DNA of 64,000 nucleotides from Brevundimonas subvibrioides. Lineage in GTDB: Bacteria > Pseudomonadota > Alphaproteobacteria > Caulobacterales > Caulobacteraceae. Position 1 is the first letter of the stretch. Each line of letters begins with the position of its first letter. The notes beneath the pieces are model-generated. The model saw only the letters and a list, made by a program, of their open reading frames with translations. It did not search any database and had not been told where the DNA came from. The stretch spans positions 806,001-870,000 of the forward strand of contig NZ_CP114542.1 of NCBI RefSeq assembly GCF_027271155.1. The letters are read 5' to 3'. This document shows positions 9,418 to 19,109 of this stretch, piece by piece. The position numbers and the translations under genes were made by a program.

Positions 9418-10004
9418 GCGGGGTCTCCCACGACTTGGGTGGATTGGGGCTCGAGCGCGGGCTTGAGCAGGCGGTAGTGCAGGCGGGCGAACCAGACGAT
9501 GCCGTTGACCAGCCAGATGGTGACGATGGCCAGCAGGGCTCCGGCCGATGCGGCCCCGGCCATCAGGCCCAGACCCGCCAGGATGGCGGCGAAGGCTCCG
9601 CCCGGCAGGTCGGCGAACGGCCCGGCGACCATGATGGCTCCGCCCGAGACGAACAGGGCGATGACGGCGATGGCGAACCCGAACAGGGTGCCGATCACCC
9701 CCATCAGGATGGGCAGCAGGATCAGGATGTCGATGGCCCCCAGGCCCAGGACGGCGAACACGGCCCCGGCGGCGGCTGACGGGTTCTTCTCCTGATGCCA
9801 GCGCTGGGCCCCGGCCTCGGCCCGCAGCTCGCGTGCCAGGCGGTCGGGATCCCCCAGGGCCGCGGCGACCTCGGCCTCGGTGCGGCCCGCAGCGGCCCCG
9901 TCTGTGAAATGGGTCTCGTAGTCGTTCACGATGTCCGACGCCGTCGAGAGTGGCAGGCCGACCAGCCCCTTCTTCAAACGACTGAGAAATTCGGCGCGGG
10001 TCAT
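9414..10004 (-). CDS. DUF1700 family inner-membrane protein
   Basis: A 196-residue protein. Its N-terminus is a soluble helical region (RAEFLSRLKKGL, then DYETHFTDG and ALGDPDRLAREL), the hallmark of DUF1700. About four hydrophobic segments follow (roughly residues 75-175), rich in Gly and Ala. Proteins of this type are regularly encoded between a PadR repressor and a DUF4097/GIN protein and are presumed to take part in envelope stress or membrane-insult responses; no activity is established. It overlaps the PadR gene upstream and the GIN gene downstream by 4 bp each. Confidence 0.85.
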   Translation of the reverse strand: MTRAEFLSRLKKGLVGLPLSTASDIVNDYETHFTDGAAAGRTEAEVAAALGDPDRLARELRAEAGAQRWHQEKNPSAAAGAVFAVLGLGAIDILILLPILMGVIGTLFGFAIAVIALFVSGGAIMVAGPFADLPGGAFAAILAGLGLMAGAASAGALLAIVTIWLVNGIVWFARLHYRLLKPALEPQSTQVVGDPA

Positions 10005-10357
10005 GCTGCTTCTCCCGGAGCAGGCGCCACGGGCGAATCGTTTGCGACGATCGCATCCACGGCGCGGGTGAAATGGGTCCATTCGGCGGACTGGGCGGCG
10101 AGCGCATCGCGGCCGGCCTGGCTGAGCCGATAGTATTTGCGCGACGGGCCCGACGATGATTCGACCAGATAGGTCTCGACCAGGCCATCGGTCTGCATGC
10201 GGCGCATGAGCGGATAGATAGTGCCCTCGCCCATGTCGATCGCGTCCGACAGGCGGCTGGCGATCTCGTAGGCATAGCTGTCGGCACGGGCCAGAAGCGC
10301 CAGGACACACAGGCCCAGCACCCCCTTCTTCAACTGTATCTCTATGGTTTCGGGCAT
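10001..10357 (-). CDS. PadR family transcriptional regulator
   Basis: Winged-helix regulator of 118 residues. The typical PadR N-terminus is visible: an LKKGVLGLCVLALL helix, YAYEIASRLSD, the GTIYPLMRRMQTDGLV recognition helix and wing, and KYYRLSQAGR. The C-terminal dimerisation helix is short, as in the small PadR-s2 group. A strong ribosome site (AAAGGAGG) precedes the ATG. It heads the three-gene PadR-DUF1700-GIN operon and probably represses it; two copies of GCAAGGTA just upstream are a candidate operator. Confidence 0.92.
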   Translation of the reverse strand: MPETIEIQLKKGVLGLCVLALLARADSYAYEIASRLSDAIDMGEGTIYPLMRRMQTDGLVETYLVESSSGPSRKYYRLSQAGRDALAAQSAEWTHFTRAVDAIVANDSPVAPAPGEAA

Positions 10358-10391
10358 GTCCGAACACCTCCTTTGATGTCTGGAGGCTATC

Positions 10392-10416
10392 GCAAGGTAT
10401 CATGCGCTGCAAGGTA
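10392..10416 (-). promoter_or_regulatory. Candidate PadR operator (17-bp-spaced direct repeat)
   Basis: GCAAGGTA occurs at 10392-10399 and again at 10409-10416, 17 bp apart, 35 bp upstream of the padR-like start codon (TACCTTGC on the coding strand). The position fits autoregulation. A core promoter element is an alternative reading. Confidence 0.45.
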
Positions 10417-10619
10417 GCTATTCAAACATGACAGCGATTTAACCTGGGGGAGGGTCGATGAAATCCGCCGCCTGCGGCGACGGAACGCGCCCGTATCGCT
10501 TGGCAAGGGGGAAGTGACCCGATATGGACCGCGCTTGAAATCGTCGGGCCCCTCCCCGGAGGCCGGGCGGGGCGGCGTTTTCCGTGGCCCATTGGCAGAT
10601 GTATAAGAGGAACTCTCGC

Positions 10620-13311
<2,692 letters not shown>

Positions 13312-13334
13312 ACCCGTCCCGTTCGTGTTAGGAC

Positions 13335-13366
13335 GAGGGCCGTCTCCCGACCGGGGGGCGGCCCTC
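13335..13366 (+). terminator. Hairpin between ctaD and cyoE, possible terminator or attenuator
   Basis: GAGGGCCG (13335-13342) pairs with CGGCCCTC (13359-13366) over a 16-base loop, 24 bases after the ctaD stop. There is no clear T run, so it may only reduce read-through or stabilise the coxB-ctaD message. Confidence 0.5.
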
Positions 13367-13377
13367 TCACATTTCAG

Positions 13378-14349
13378 ATGACCCAGACCCCCGTGACCGT
13401 CACCCCCACCGTCTCGACGACCCAGCCGGAAGACTATTTCCAGCTGCTGAAGCCGCGCGTGATGTCGCTGGTGGTGTTCACCGCCCTGACCGGGCTGGTC
13501 GTGGCCCCGGGGTCGGTGAATCCGTTCGTCGGCGCCATCGCGGTGCTGTGCATCGCCATCGGCGCCGGTGCGGCGGGGGCCTTCAACATGGCGCTGGAGG
13601 GCGAAACCGACGCCCTGATGCGGCGCACGCGCGGCCGGCCCGTCGCGGCGGGTCGGCTGAAGAAGAACGACGCCATGGCCTTTGGCGTGGTACTGTCGAT
13701 CTTTTCCGTGATGCTGCTGGGCATGAACACCAACTGGTTCGCAGCCGGCCTGCTGCTGATGACCATCGTCTATTACGCCGTCTTCTACACCCTGATGCTG
13801 AAGCGCCGGACGCCCCAGAACATCGTCATCGGCGGCGCGGCGGGCGCCTTTCCGCCGGTCATCGGCTGGGCGGCGGCGACGGGCTCGGCCCCGTGGCAGG
13901 CGTGGCTGCTGTTCCTGATCATCTTCCTGTGGACGCCGCCGCACAGCTGGGCGCTGGCGCTCTATTCGACCGGCGACTACGCCAAGGCCGGCATTCCGAT
14001 GATGCCGGTGGCGCGCGGCGCAAAGTCCACGCGTCTGCAGATCCTGCTCTACAGCCTGCTGCTGGTCCCCGTCGCGATCGCGCCCGGTTTCACGGGCATG
14101 GGCGGCCCTGTCTATCTGGCCGTGTCGATCGGCGGCGGCGTGCTGTTCCTGGTCCTGGCCGTCCGCATCTGGCGCTCGCGCGCGGGCGATTCGCCGGACA
14201 AGGCCGAGGCCGTGGGGCGAGAGGCCGCATTGTATGATGTGCGCGCGGAGGCCAAACCGGCACGCAATCTTTTCGCCTTCTCGATCCTTTATCTGATGGC
14301 CCTGTTCGCGGCCCTTCTGGTCGAGAGCTTCGGCCTTACCGGGATCTGA
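13378..14349 (+). CDS. cyoE: Haem O synthase (protohaem IX farnesyltransferase, CtaB/CyoE)
   Basis: Membrane prenyltransferase of the UbiA superfamily that adds a farnesyl group to haem b to make haem O, the precursor of haem A for the oxidase encoded next to it. It has 323 residues and about eight or nine hydrophobic helices. The prenyl-diphosphate binding loop is visible as NMALEGETDALMRRTRGRP, and the second polar loop as TPPHSWALALYSTGDYAKAGIPMMP. The N-terminus has a short Thr/Pro-rich lead before YFQLLKPRVMSLVVFTALTG. There is no separate ctaA in this window. Confidence 0.96.
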   Translation: MTQTPVTVTPTVSTTQPEDYFQLLKPRVMSLVVFTALTGLVVAPGSVNPFVGAIAVLCIAIGAGAAGAFNMALEGETDALMRRTRGRPVAAGRLKKNDAMAFGVVLSIFSVMLLGMNTNWFAAGLLLMTIVYYAVFYTLMLKRRTPQNIVIGGAAGAFPPVIGWAAATGSAPWQAWLLFLIIFLWTPPHSWALALYSTGDYAKAGIPMMPVARGAKSTRLQILLYSLLLVPVAIAPGFTGMGGPVYLAVSIGGGVLFLVLAVRIWRSRAGDSPDKAEAVGREAALYDVRAEAKPARNLFAFSILYLMALFAALLVESFGLTGI

Positions 14350-14352
14350 TCC

Positions 14353-14529
14353 ATGCCCACCTATCTGACGTCTGAACAACTCGCCGCCCGGAACCGCCGC
14401 AGCCTGTGGATCGCCCTGGGACTGGCCGCCTTCGTCGTGTTGATCTTCTCGACCACCTTCCTGCGCATGCAGCGGAACCTGGCCGAGCGCACGGCCCAGC
14501 AGCAGGCCGTGGCGGAACGGTCGCGCTGA
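14353..14529 (+). CDS. Small single-pass membrane protein of the oxidase cluster (CoxF-like)
   Basis: A 58-residue protein fitted between cyoE and ctaG: its ATG is 3 bases after the cyoE stop and its TGA overlaps the ctaG ATG by one base (TGATG). It begins MPTYLTSEQLAARNRRS, has one hydrophobic helix (LWIALGLAAFVVLIFSTTF) and ends in a charged, Gln-rich tail. Many alphaproteobacteria carry a small protein in this position, sometimes called CoxF or a hypothetical oxidase assembly factor. Its function is not established; the tight packing argues that it is real and works in oxidase assembly. Confidence 0.8.
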   Translation: MPTYLTSEQLAARNRRSLWIALGLAAFVVLIFSTTFLRMQRNLAERTAQQQAVAERSR

Positions 14530-15089
14530 TGCGGCTCAAGCTGAAATCGGCCAATGCCATCGCCCTGGTCTGCGGGGCCCTGGTGCTCACCATGACGGGG
14601 GCGGCCTTCGCGGCGGTGCCGCTGTACAAGATGTTTTGCCAGGTCACAGGCTTCGACGGGACGGTCCGTCGGGCCGAGGCGGCACCGACCGAGGTTCTGG
14701 ACCGGATGGTGACGGTCCGTTTCGATACCAATGTCCGCCACCTGCCGATGACCTTCCGCGCCGAGCAGGTGACCCAGAAGGTCCGCATCGGCGAGACGGG
14801 CCTGGCCTATTTCGACGTGACCAACACCTCGGACCAGCCGATCCTGGCGCGCGCAGCCTACAACGTCGTGCCCGAGACGACGGGGGCCTATTTCCAGAAG
14901 CTCCAGTGTTTCTGCTTCGACGACCAGACGATCGCCGCGGGCGAGACCCGCAAATTCCCCGTCCAGTATTTTGTCGCGCCCGAACTGGCCACCGACGCCG
15001 AGACCCGGGGCGTGCAGGAAATCACGCTGAGCTACACCTTCTATCCCGTCTCCGATGACGAAAAGCCCGCCACCACTGGCGCGGGCTGA
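14529..15089 (+). CDS. ctaG: Cytochrome c oxidase assembly protein CtaG (Cox11 type)
   Basis: Copper chaperone that delivers Cu to the CuB site of subunit I, anchored by one N-terminal helix with its domain in the periplasm. It has 186 residues. The start was set at the ATG overlapping the upstream TGA; a longer open frame upstream covers the preceding small gene. Key marks are PLYKMFCQVTGFDGT near the anchor and the copper-binding KLQCFCF motif (CxC) in the beta-sandwich, followed by PVQYFVAPEL and a typical YTFYP end. Confidence 0.96.
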   Translation: MRLKLKSANAIALVCGALVLTMTGAAFAAVPLYKMFCQVTGFDGTVRRAEAAPTEVLDRMVTVRFDTNVRHLPMTFRAEQVTQKVRIGETGLAYFDVTNTSDQPILARAAYNVVPETTGAYFQKLQCFCFDDQTIAAGETRKFPVQYFVAPELATDAETRGVQEITLSYTFYPVSDDEKPATTGAG

Positions 15090-15150
15090 CTGCCAACGCT
15101 ATAGCCCTCGACACCTTCCCGATCTCGACGATTCAGAGCCCGTAAGACGC

Positions 15151-16020
15151 ATGGCCCACGCTCCTCACCACGACTACCACCTGGTCGATCCCAGTCCCTG
15201 GCCGCTGATCGCCTCGATCGCCACGACCATCATGATGGTCGGGGCCGTGGCCTGGATGAAGGGCGTGCTCGGCATCCCCGAGGGCAATTCCGTGCTGTTC
15301 TTCGCCGGTCTGGCCGGGGTGCTCTATGCCGCCTTCGGCTGGTGGGCCGACGTCATCAAGGAAAGCCGGCGTGGCGACCATACCCCGGTCGTGTCGATCG
15401 GCCTGCGCTACGGCATGACACTGTTCATCGCGTCGGAAGTCATGTTCTTCGCGGCCTTCTTCTGGATGTTCTTCGAGATGGCCGTGTTCAACGAGGCGCG
15501 GGCCCACATCCCGGAAATCGGCAACTGGGCCGACACCGCCGCCGCCTGGTCGACGTGGCCGCCCAAGGGAGTGGAGACGCTGGATCCGTGGCAGCTGCCG
15601 CTGCTGAACACCGTCATCCTGCTGCTCAGCGGCACGACGGTGACCTGGGCACACCATGCGCTGCAGATCGGCGACCGCAAGGGTGCGCGCCTGGGCTTGA
15701 TCATCACTGTGGCGCTGGGCGTTTTCTTCACCCTGGTGCAAGCCTACGAATACCACCACATCCTGCACTCCCAGGAGTTCTTCAACGCCGAGGCGGGGAA
15801 CTCCAAGCTGTATGGCAACATCTTCTTCATGGCGACGGGCTTCCACGGCTTCCACGTCCTGATGGGCACCATCTTCCTCGCGGTTTGCCTGGGACGGCTG
15901 CTGGCTGGCCAGCTGACGCCGGAGAAGCATTTCGGCTTTGAGGCGGCGGCCTGGTACTGGCATTTCGTGGACGTGGTCTGGCTGTTCCTGTTCGCCTTCG
16001 TCTACGTCATCTTCGGCTAA
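15151..16020 (+). CDS. ctaE: Cytochrome c oxidase subunit III (CtaE/CoxC)
   Basis: Structural subunit of the aa3 oxidase that stabilises subunit I and keeps proton uptake and lipid positions intact. It has 289 residues and seven membrane helices. The N-terminus MAHAPHHDYHLVDPSPWP is typical, as are GMTLFIASEVMFFAAFFW, TVTWAHHAL and the final EAAAWYWHFVDVVWLFLF with the conserved WHFVDVVWL. A start further upstream (15055) is possible in frame but would overlap ctaG. Confidence 0.97.
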   Translation: MAHAPHHDYHLVDPSPWPLIASIATTIMMVGAVAWMKGVLGIPEGNSVLFFAGLAGVLYAAFGWWADVIKESRRGDHTPVVSIGLRYGMTLFIASEVMFFAAFFWMFFEMAVFNEARAHIPEIGNWADTAAAWSTWPPKGVETLDPWQLPLLNTVILLLSGTTVTWAHHALQIGDRKGARLGLIITVALGVFFTLVQAYEYHHILHSQEFFNAEAGNSKLYGNIFFMATGFHGFHVLMGTIFLAVCLGRLLAGQLTPEKHFGFEAAAWYWHFVDVVWLFLFAFVYVIFG

Positions 16021-16028
16021 GGCCGGGA

Positions 16029-16424
16029 TTGACCGAAGGCCCCGTTAAACCCGATGCGACCCGGCCGGCGCGGATCCATGCGATCCGCGCCGGTCTGCTT
16101 TGCCGGTGCCCGAACTGCGGCAAGGGCAGGCTGTTTTCCGGCTTCCTGAAGGTGGTCGACACCTGCGCTGTCTGCGGCTTCGACTTCACCCGGCTGAACA
16201 CGGGCGACGGGGCCGCGATCTTCGTCATGCAGATCGCCGGCGGGATCGTGGTATTTACCGCCCTGTTCGTGGAGATCGCCTGGTCGCCCCCGATGTGGGT
16301 CCATCTGGTGATCTTCCTGCCGCTGGTTCTGATCCTGTCGCTGGGGCTGATGCGACCGGGCAAGGGAGCCATGATCGCCCTGCAGATGCGCAACAGGGCC
16401 GGACAGGCAGGGCGCGATGACTGA
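16029..16424 (+). CDS. DUF983 family zinc-ribbon membrane protein
   Basis: A 131-residue protein, probably started at TTG 16029, since no ATG or GTG lies between the ctaE stop and the conserved region. The N-terminal half has two CxxC pairs (CPNCGKGRLFSGF and CAVCGFDF) that would form a zinc ribbon. Two hydrophobic helices follow. DUF983 genes are regular members of alphaproteobacterial aa3 oxidase clusters, between subunit III and SURF1, and are presumed to help assembly. It overlaps the SURF1 start by 8 bp. Confidence 0.85.
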   Translation: MTEGPVKPDATRPARIHAIRAGLLCRCPNCGKGRLFSGFLKVVDTCAVCGFDFTRLNTGDGAAIFVMQIAGGIVVFTALFVEIAWSPPMWVHLVIFLPLVLILSLGLMRPGKGAMIALQMRNRAGQAGRDD

Positions 16425-17184
16425 CACGACATCCAGCGCGCCGCGTTTCCCGATCCTGCTGACGGCCTTCATCGCCGTCTGCGTGATCATCCTCTGCGCC
16501 CTCGGCACATGGCAGGTCCAGCGCCTGAAGTGGAAGGAGGGCCTGATCGACCGGGCGGAGGCTGCCGCCCTTCTTGCACCCGCGCCGCTGGCCGAGGTCC
16601 TGACAGCGATCGACCCGGAATTCCGCAAGGCGCTGGTGGTCTGTCGCGGCCTGCCGACCGCCGCCTTCGTCGAGTTGCAATCCATCCATGACGGAGAGCC
16701 GGGCCGTCGTCTGGTTTCGGCCTGCGTGCCCGAGGGTATGGCCCAGACCTTCCTGATCGATCGCGGCTTCCTGCCCGATGCGGTGATCGAGCGGCCGCGC
16801 GTGATGGCCTCGACCCTGCCGCTGGCCATGGTGGTCGAGCTGCGTCGCACGCCCCCTCCGGGCCCGATGGTGCCTGCGCCGTCGCAGGGGAGATTCTTCG
16901 GCCGGGATAATGCGGCGATGGCGACGGCGCTCGGCGCCCCGCCGCCGTCCGAATTCACCCTCTATGCGCTCAACTCGCCCAATCCGGAGATTCCGGCCCT
17001 GATCGCCACGGCCCCGCCGGCCGCCTTCTCGAACAACCACCTCGGCTATGCGCTGACCTGGTTCGGTCTGGCGCTGGCCCTGATCGGTTTCTATGTGGCG
17101 GTGCTCGTCCGCCGATCCGGAACCACGCCTTCAATCACCGCCGCACCGCCTGCGGAGCGACAGGGCAAAGGACCCATTTCCTGA
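16417..17184 (+). CDS. SURF1 family cytochrome oxidase assembly protein
   Basis: Inner-membrane factor thought to help insert haem A into subunit I; 255 residues. It shows the SURF1 plan: a first membrane helix (about 10-30, ending in LGTWQVQRLKWK, with the conserved GxWQxxRxxWK), a periplasmic domain, and a second helix near the C-terminus preceded by NNHLGYALTWFGLA (family NxHxxYAxTWF). The tail is Pro/Ala-rich. It overlaps DUF983 upstream, and its stop overlaps the presumed CTG start of the M16 peptidase. Confidence 0.95.
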   Translation: MTDTTSSAPRFPILLTAFIAVCVIILCALGTWQVQRLKWKEGLIDRAEAAALLAPAPLAEVLTAIDPEFRKALVVCRGLPTAAFVELQSIHDGEPGRRLVSACVPEGMAQTFLIDRGFLPDAVIERPRVMASTLPLAMVVELRRTPPPGPMVPAPSQGRFFGRDNAAMATALGAPPPSEFTLYALNSPNPEIPALIATAPPAAFSNNHLGYALTWFGLALALIGFYVAVLVRRSGTTPSITAAPPAERQGKGPIS

Positions 17185-18446
17185 CCGCCACGATCCATAC
17201 CCTGTCAAACGGCGTCCGCGTGGTCTGCGACCCCATGCCGGGCCTGCGCACCCTGGCCCTGACCGTCGCCGTGCGCGGCGGCACCCGGTGGGAGAGCGAG
17301 AGCCGGTCCGGCTGGTCGCACCTGCTGGAACACCTCGTCTTCAAGGGCGCGGGCGAGATGGGCGCGCGCGAGATCGTCGAGCGGATCGAGGCCGAGGGCG
17401 GTTCGATCAACGCCGCTACCGGTTATGAGCGGACCAGTTTCGAAATCCGCGCGCTGGACGGGTCGCTGGGTCTGGCCATGCAGGTCCTGTCGGACCTGGT
17501 CTTTCGTCCCACGCTCGATCCGGCCGAGATCGAACGCGAGAAGGACGTCGTGGCCCAGGAGATCGCCGAGGCGTTCGACACGCCCGACGACCACGTCTTC
17601 GAGATGGCCCAGACCCGGTCCTTTGCCGGCCAGCCCCTGGGCCGACCGATCCTGGGGTCCGTGGACAGCCTGAAACCCGTCGATCGCGCCTCGATCGAGG
17701 CCTGGCGCGCGCGGCTGTATTCGCCGGACCGGATGGTGGTCGCGGTGTCCGGTGCGGTGGACGAGACCGAACTTCTGGCTCTGGCCGAGCGCTGGTTCGG
17801 CGATGCGGTGGCCATGCCTGCCGATGCGCCGGAGCCGGCCGTTTTCACCGGGGGGGTGGCGACGCTGAGCCGAAAGATCGAGCAGGCCAATCTGGTGTTC
17901 CAGCTGCCGGCTATCCCGGTCCACGATCCGGCCATGCCCGCCATGCGGCTGTTCAGCGAGATCCTCGGCGGCGGCATGGCCTCGCGCCTGTTCCAGAGCG
18001 CCCGGGAGGACCGTGGGCTGGCCTATGCCATCGACGCCTATCACGAGCCCTATGATGACACCGGCGTTCTGGGAATCTACGCCGGGGCGGCGGCCGACCG
18101 CTCGGTCGAACTGGCCCGGGTCTGCGCCGACGAGGTGCGCGATCTGACCGACAAGGGGCCGACGGATGCAGAGCTGTCGCGTGCCAAGGCGGTCCTGCGA
18201 GGCGGTGTGTGGATGTCGGACGAGAGTCCGGCCAGCCGCGCCGGGCGCAACGCCGCCCAGACCCTGATGTTCGGACGGCCTGTCGCATCGGACGATACCG
18301 TGGCGCGGCTGCAGGCCGTGTCGGGCGACGACCTGAAGGCGGTCGGCGCGCGGGTGCTGGCATCGGGGCGGGCGTCCACGGCGGTTCTGGGGCCGAAGGC
18401 GGCGGCAGGCGCGGGCAGGGCGTTCGTGGAGCGGGTGGCAGGATAG
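17181..18446 (+). CDS. M16 family zinc peptidase (mitochondrial processing peptidase-like)
   Basis: Zinc peptidase of the pitrilysin/MPP family, about 421 residues. The inverted zinc motif is SHLLEH (HxxEH), and the distal Glu lies in the EKDVVAQEIAEAFDTPDD region. The family's first beta strand (ATIHTLSNGVRVV) is encoded upstream of the first GTG (17220), so the natural start is most likely CTG 17181, overlapping the SURF1 stop (CTGA) with AAAGGA 8 bases before it. If only standard starts are allowed, GTG 17220 gives a protein lacking that strand. M16 peptidases next to a GNAT gene are common in this class. Confidence 0.9.
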   Translation: MTATIHTLSNGVRVVCDPMPGLRTLALTVAVRGGTRWESESRSGWSHLLEHLVFKGAGEMGAREIVERIEAEGGSINAATGYERTSFEIRALDGSLGLAMQVLSDLVFRPTLDPAEIEREKDVVAQEIAEAFDTPDDHVFEMAQTRSFAGQPLGRPILGSVDSLKPVDRASIEAWRARLYSPDRMVVAVSGAVDETELLALAERWFGDAVAMPADAPEPAVFTGGVATLSRKIEQANLVFQLPAIPVHDPAMPAMRLFSEILGGGMASRLFQSAREDRGLAYAIDAYHEPYDDTGVLGIYAGAAADRSVELARVCADEVRDLTDKGPTDAELSRAKAVLRGGVWMSDESPASRAGRNAAQTLMFGRPVASDDTVARLQAVSGDDLKAVGARVLASGRASTAVLGPKAAAGAGRAFVERVAG

Positions 18447-18496
18447 CGTCCCGGTCCCTCTGGGAGAGAGAGGCCTGATGCGCTATCGTCGGTCTC

Positions 18497-19093
18497 ATGG
18501 CCCTGCTGGACTGGATGACGGATGCAACCGGTCCCGTGGTGGAGGGCCAGGGGGTGCTGCTGCGGCCGCCCCGGGCGGGCGACTATGCGGCCTGGTCCGC
18601 CCTGCGCGAACAGTCGCGCGATTATCTTCAGCCTTGGGAGCCGTCCTGGCCCGACGATGACCTGACCCGGGCCGCCTATCGACGGCGGCTGGGGGTCTAT
18701 GCGCGGGAGATGGAGCTGGGACACGCCTGGCCCTTCTTCGTATTCGATCCATCAGGGCGCACGCTGCTGGGTGCGATCACCCTGTCGAACGTACGGCGCG
18801 GCGTGGCAGAGACAGGCACCTTGGGCTACTGGATCGGTCAACCGTTCGCGGGACAGGGGATTGCCACGACGGCGGTGCGGACCATGACGCGCTTCGCCTT
18901 CCAGTCGGCGCGCCTGCACCGGCTGGAGGCGTCGTGCCTGCCGAGCAACCTGGCGTCGCGCCGGGTGCTGGAAAAAGCGGGCTTTGTGAAGGAAGGCGAG
19001 GCCAGAGCTTATCTCAAAATTAACGGGGTGTGGGCAGACCATGTGCTGTTCGGCCTCGTGTGCGACGATCCCGTGGTGCGAAGCCACCGCTGA
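18497..19093 (+). CDS. GNAT family N-acetyltransferase (RimJ/RimL type)
   Basis: Predicted acetyl-CoA dependent N-acetyltransferase of 198 residues. The RimJ-like start LLRPPRAGDYAAWSALRE, TLGYWIGQPFAGQGIATTAVRTMTRFAF (the Q/RxxGxG/A acetyl-CoA loop appears as QPFAGQGIA) and the closing SNLASRRVLEKAGFVKEGEA are all present. RimJ/RimL proteins acetylate ribosomal protein N-termini, but relatives act on other amines, so the substrate is uncertain. It follows the M16 peptidase in the same direction and precedes the phosphodiesterase gene. Confidence 0.9.
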   Translation: MALLDWMTDATGPVVEGQGVLLRPPRAGDYAAWSALREQSRDYLQPWEPSWPDDDLTRAAYRRRLGVYAREMELGHAWPFFVFDPSGRTLLGAITLSNVRRGVAETGTLGYWIGQPFAGQGIATTAVRTMTRFAFQSARLHRLEASCLPSNLASRRVLEKAGFVKEGEARAYLKINGVWADHVLFGLVCDDPVVRSHR

Positions 19094-19109
19094 AGGAAAC
19101 CATGACCTC

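Noticed and set aside
8629..10308. A single 559-residue minus-strand protein covering the GIN, DUF1700 and PadR genes
   Set aside because: Only the GIN part has domain support; the upstream part is a shadow frame of DUF1700 and PadR, which have their own starts and ribosome sites.
16029..16424. A GTG or ATG start for the DUF983 gene
   Set aside because: None precedes the zinc-ribbon region in frame after the ctaE stop; TTG is the only plausible start.
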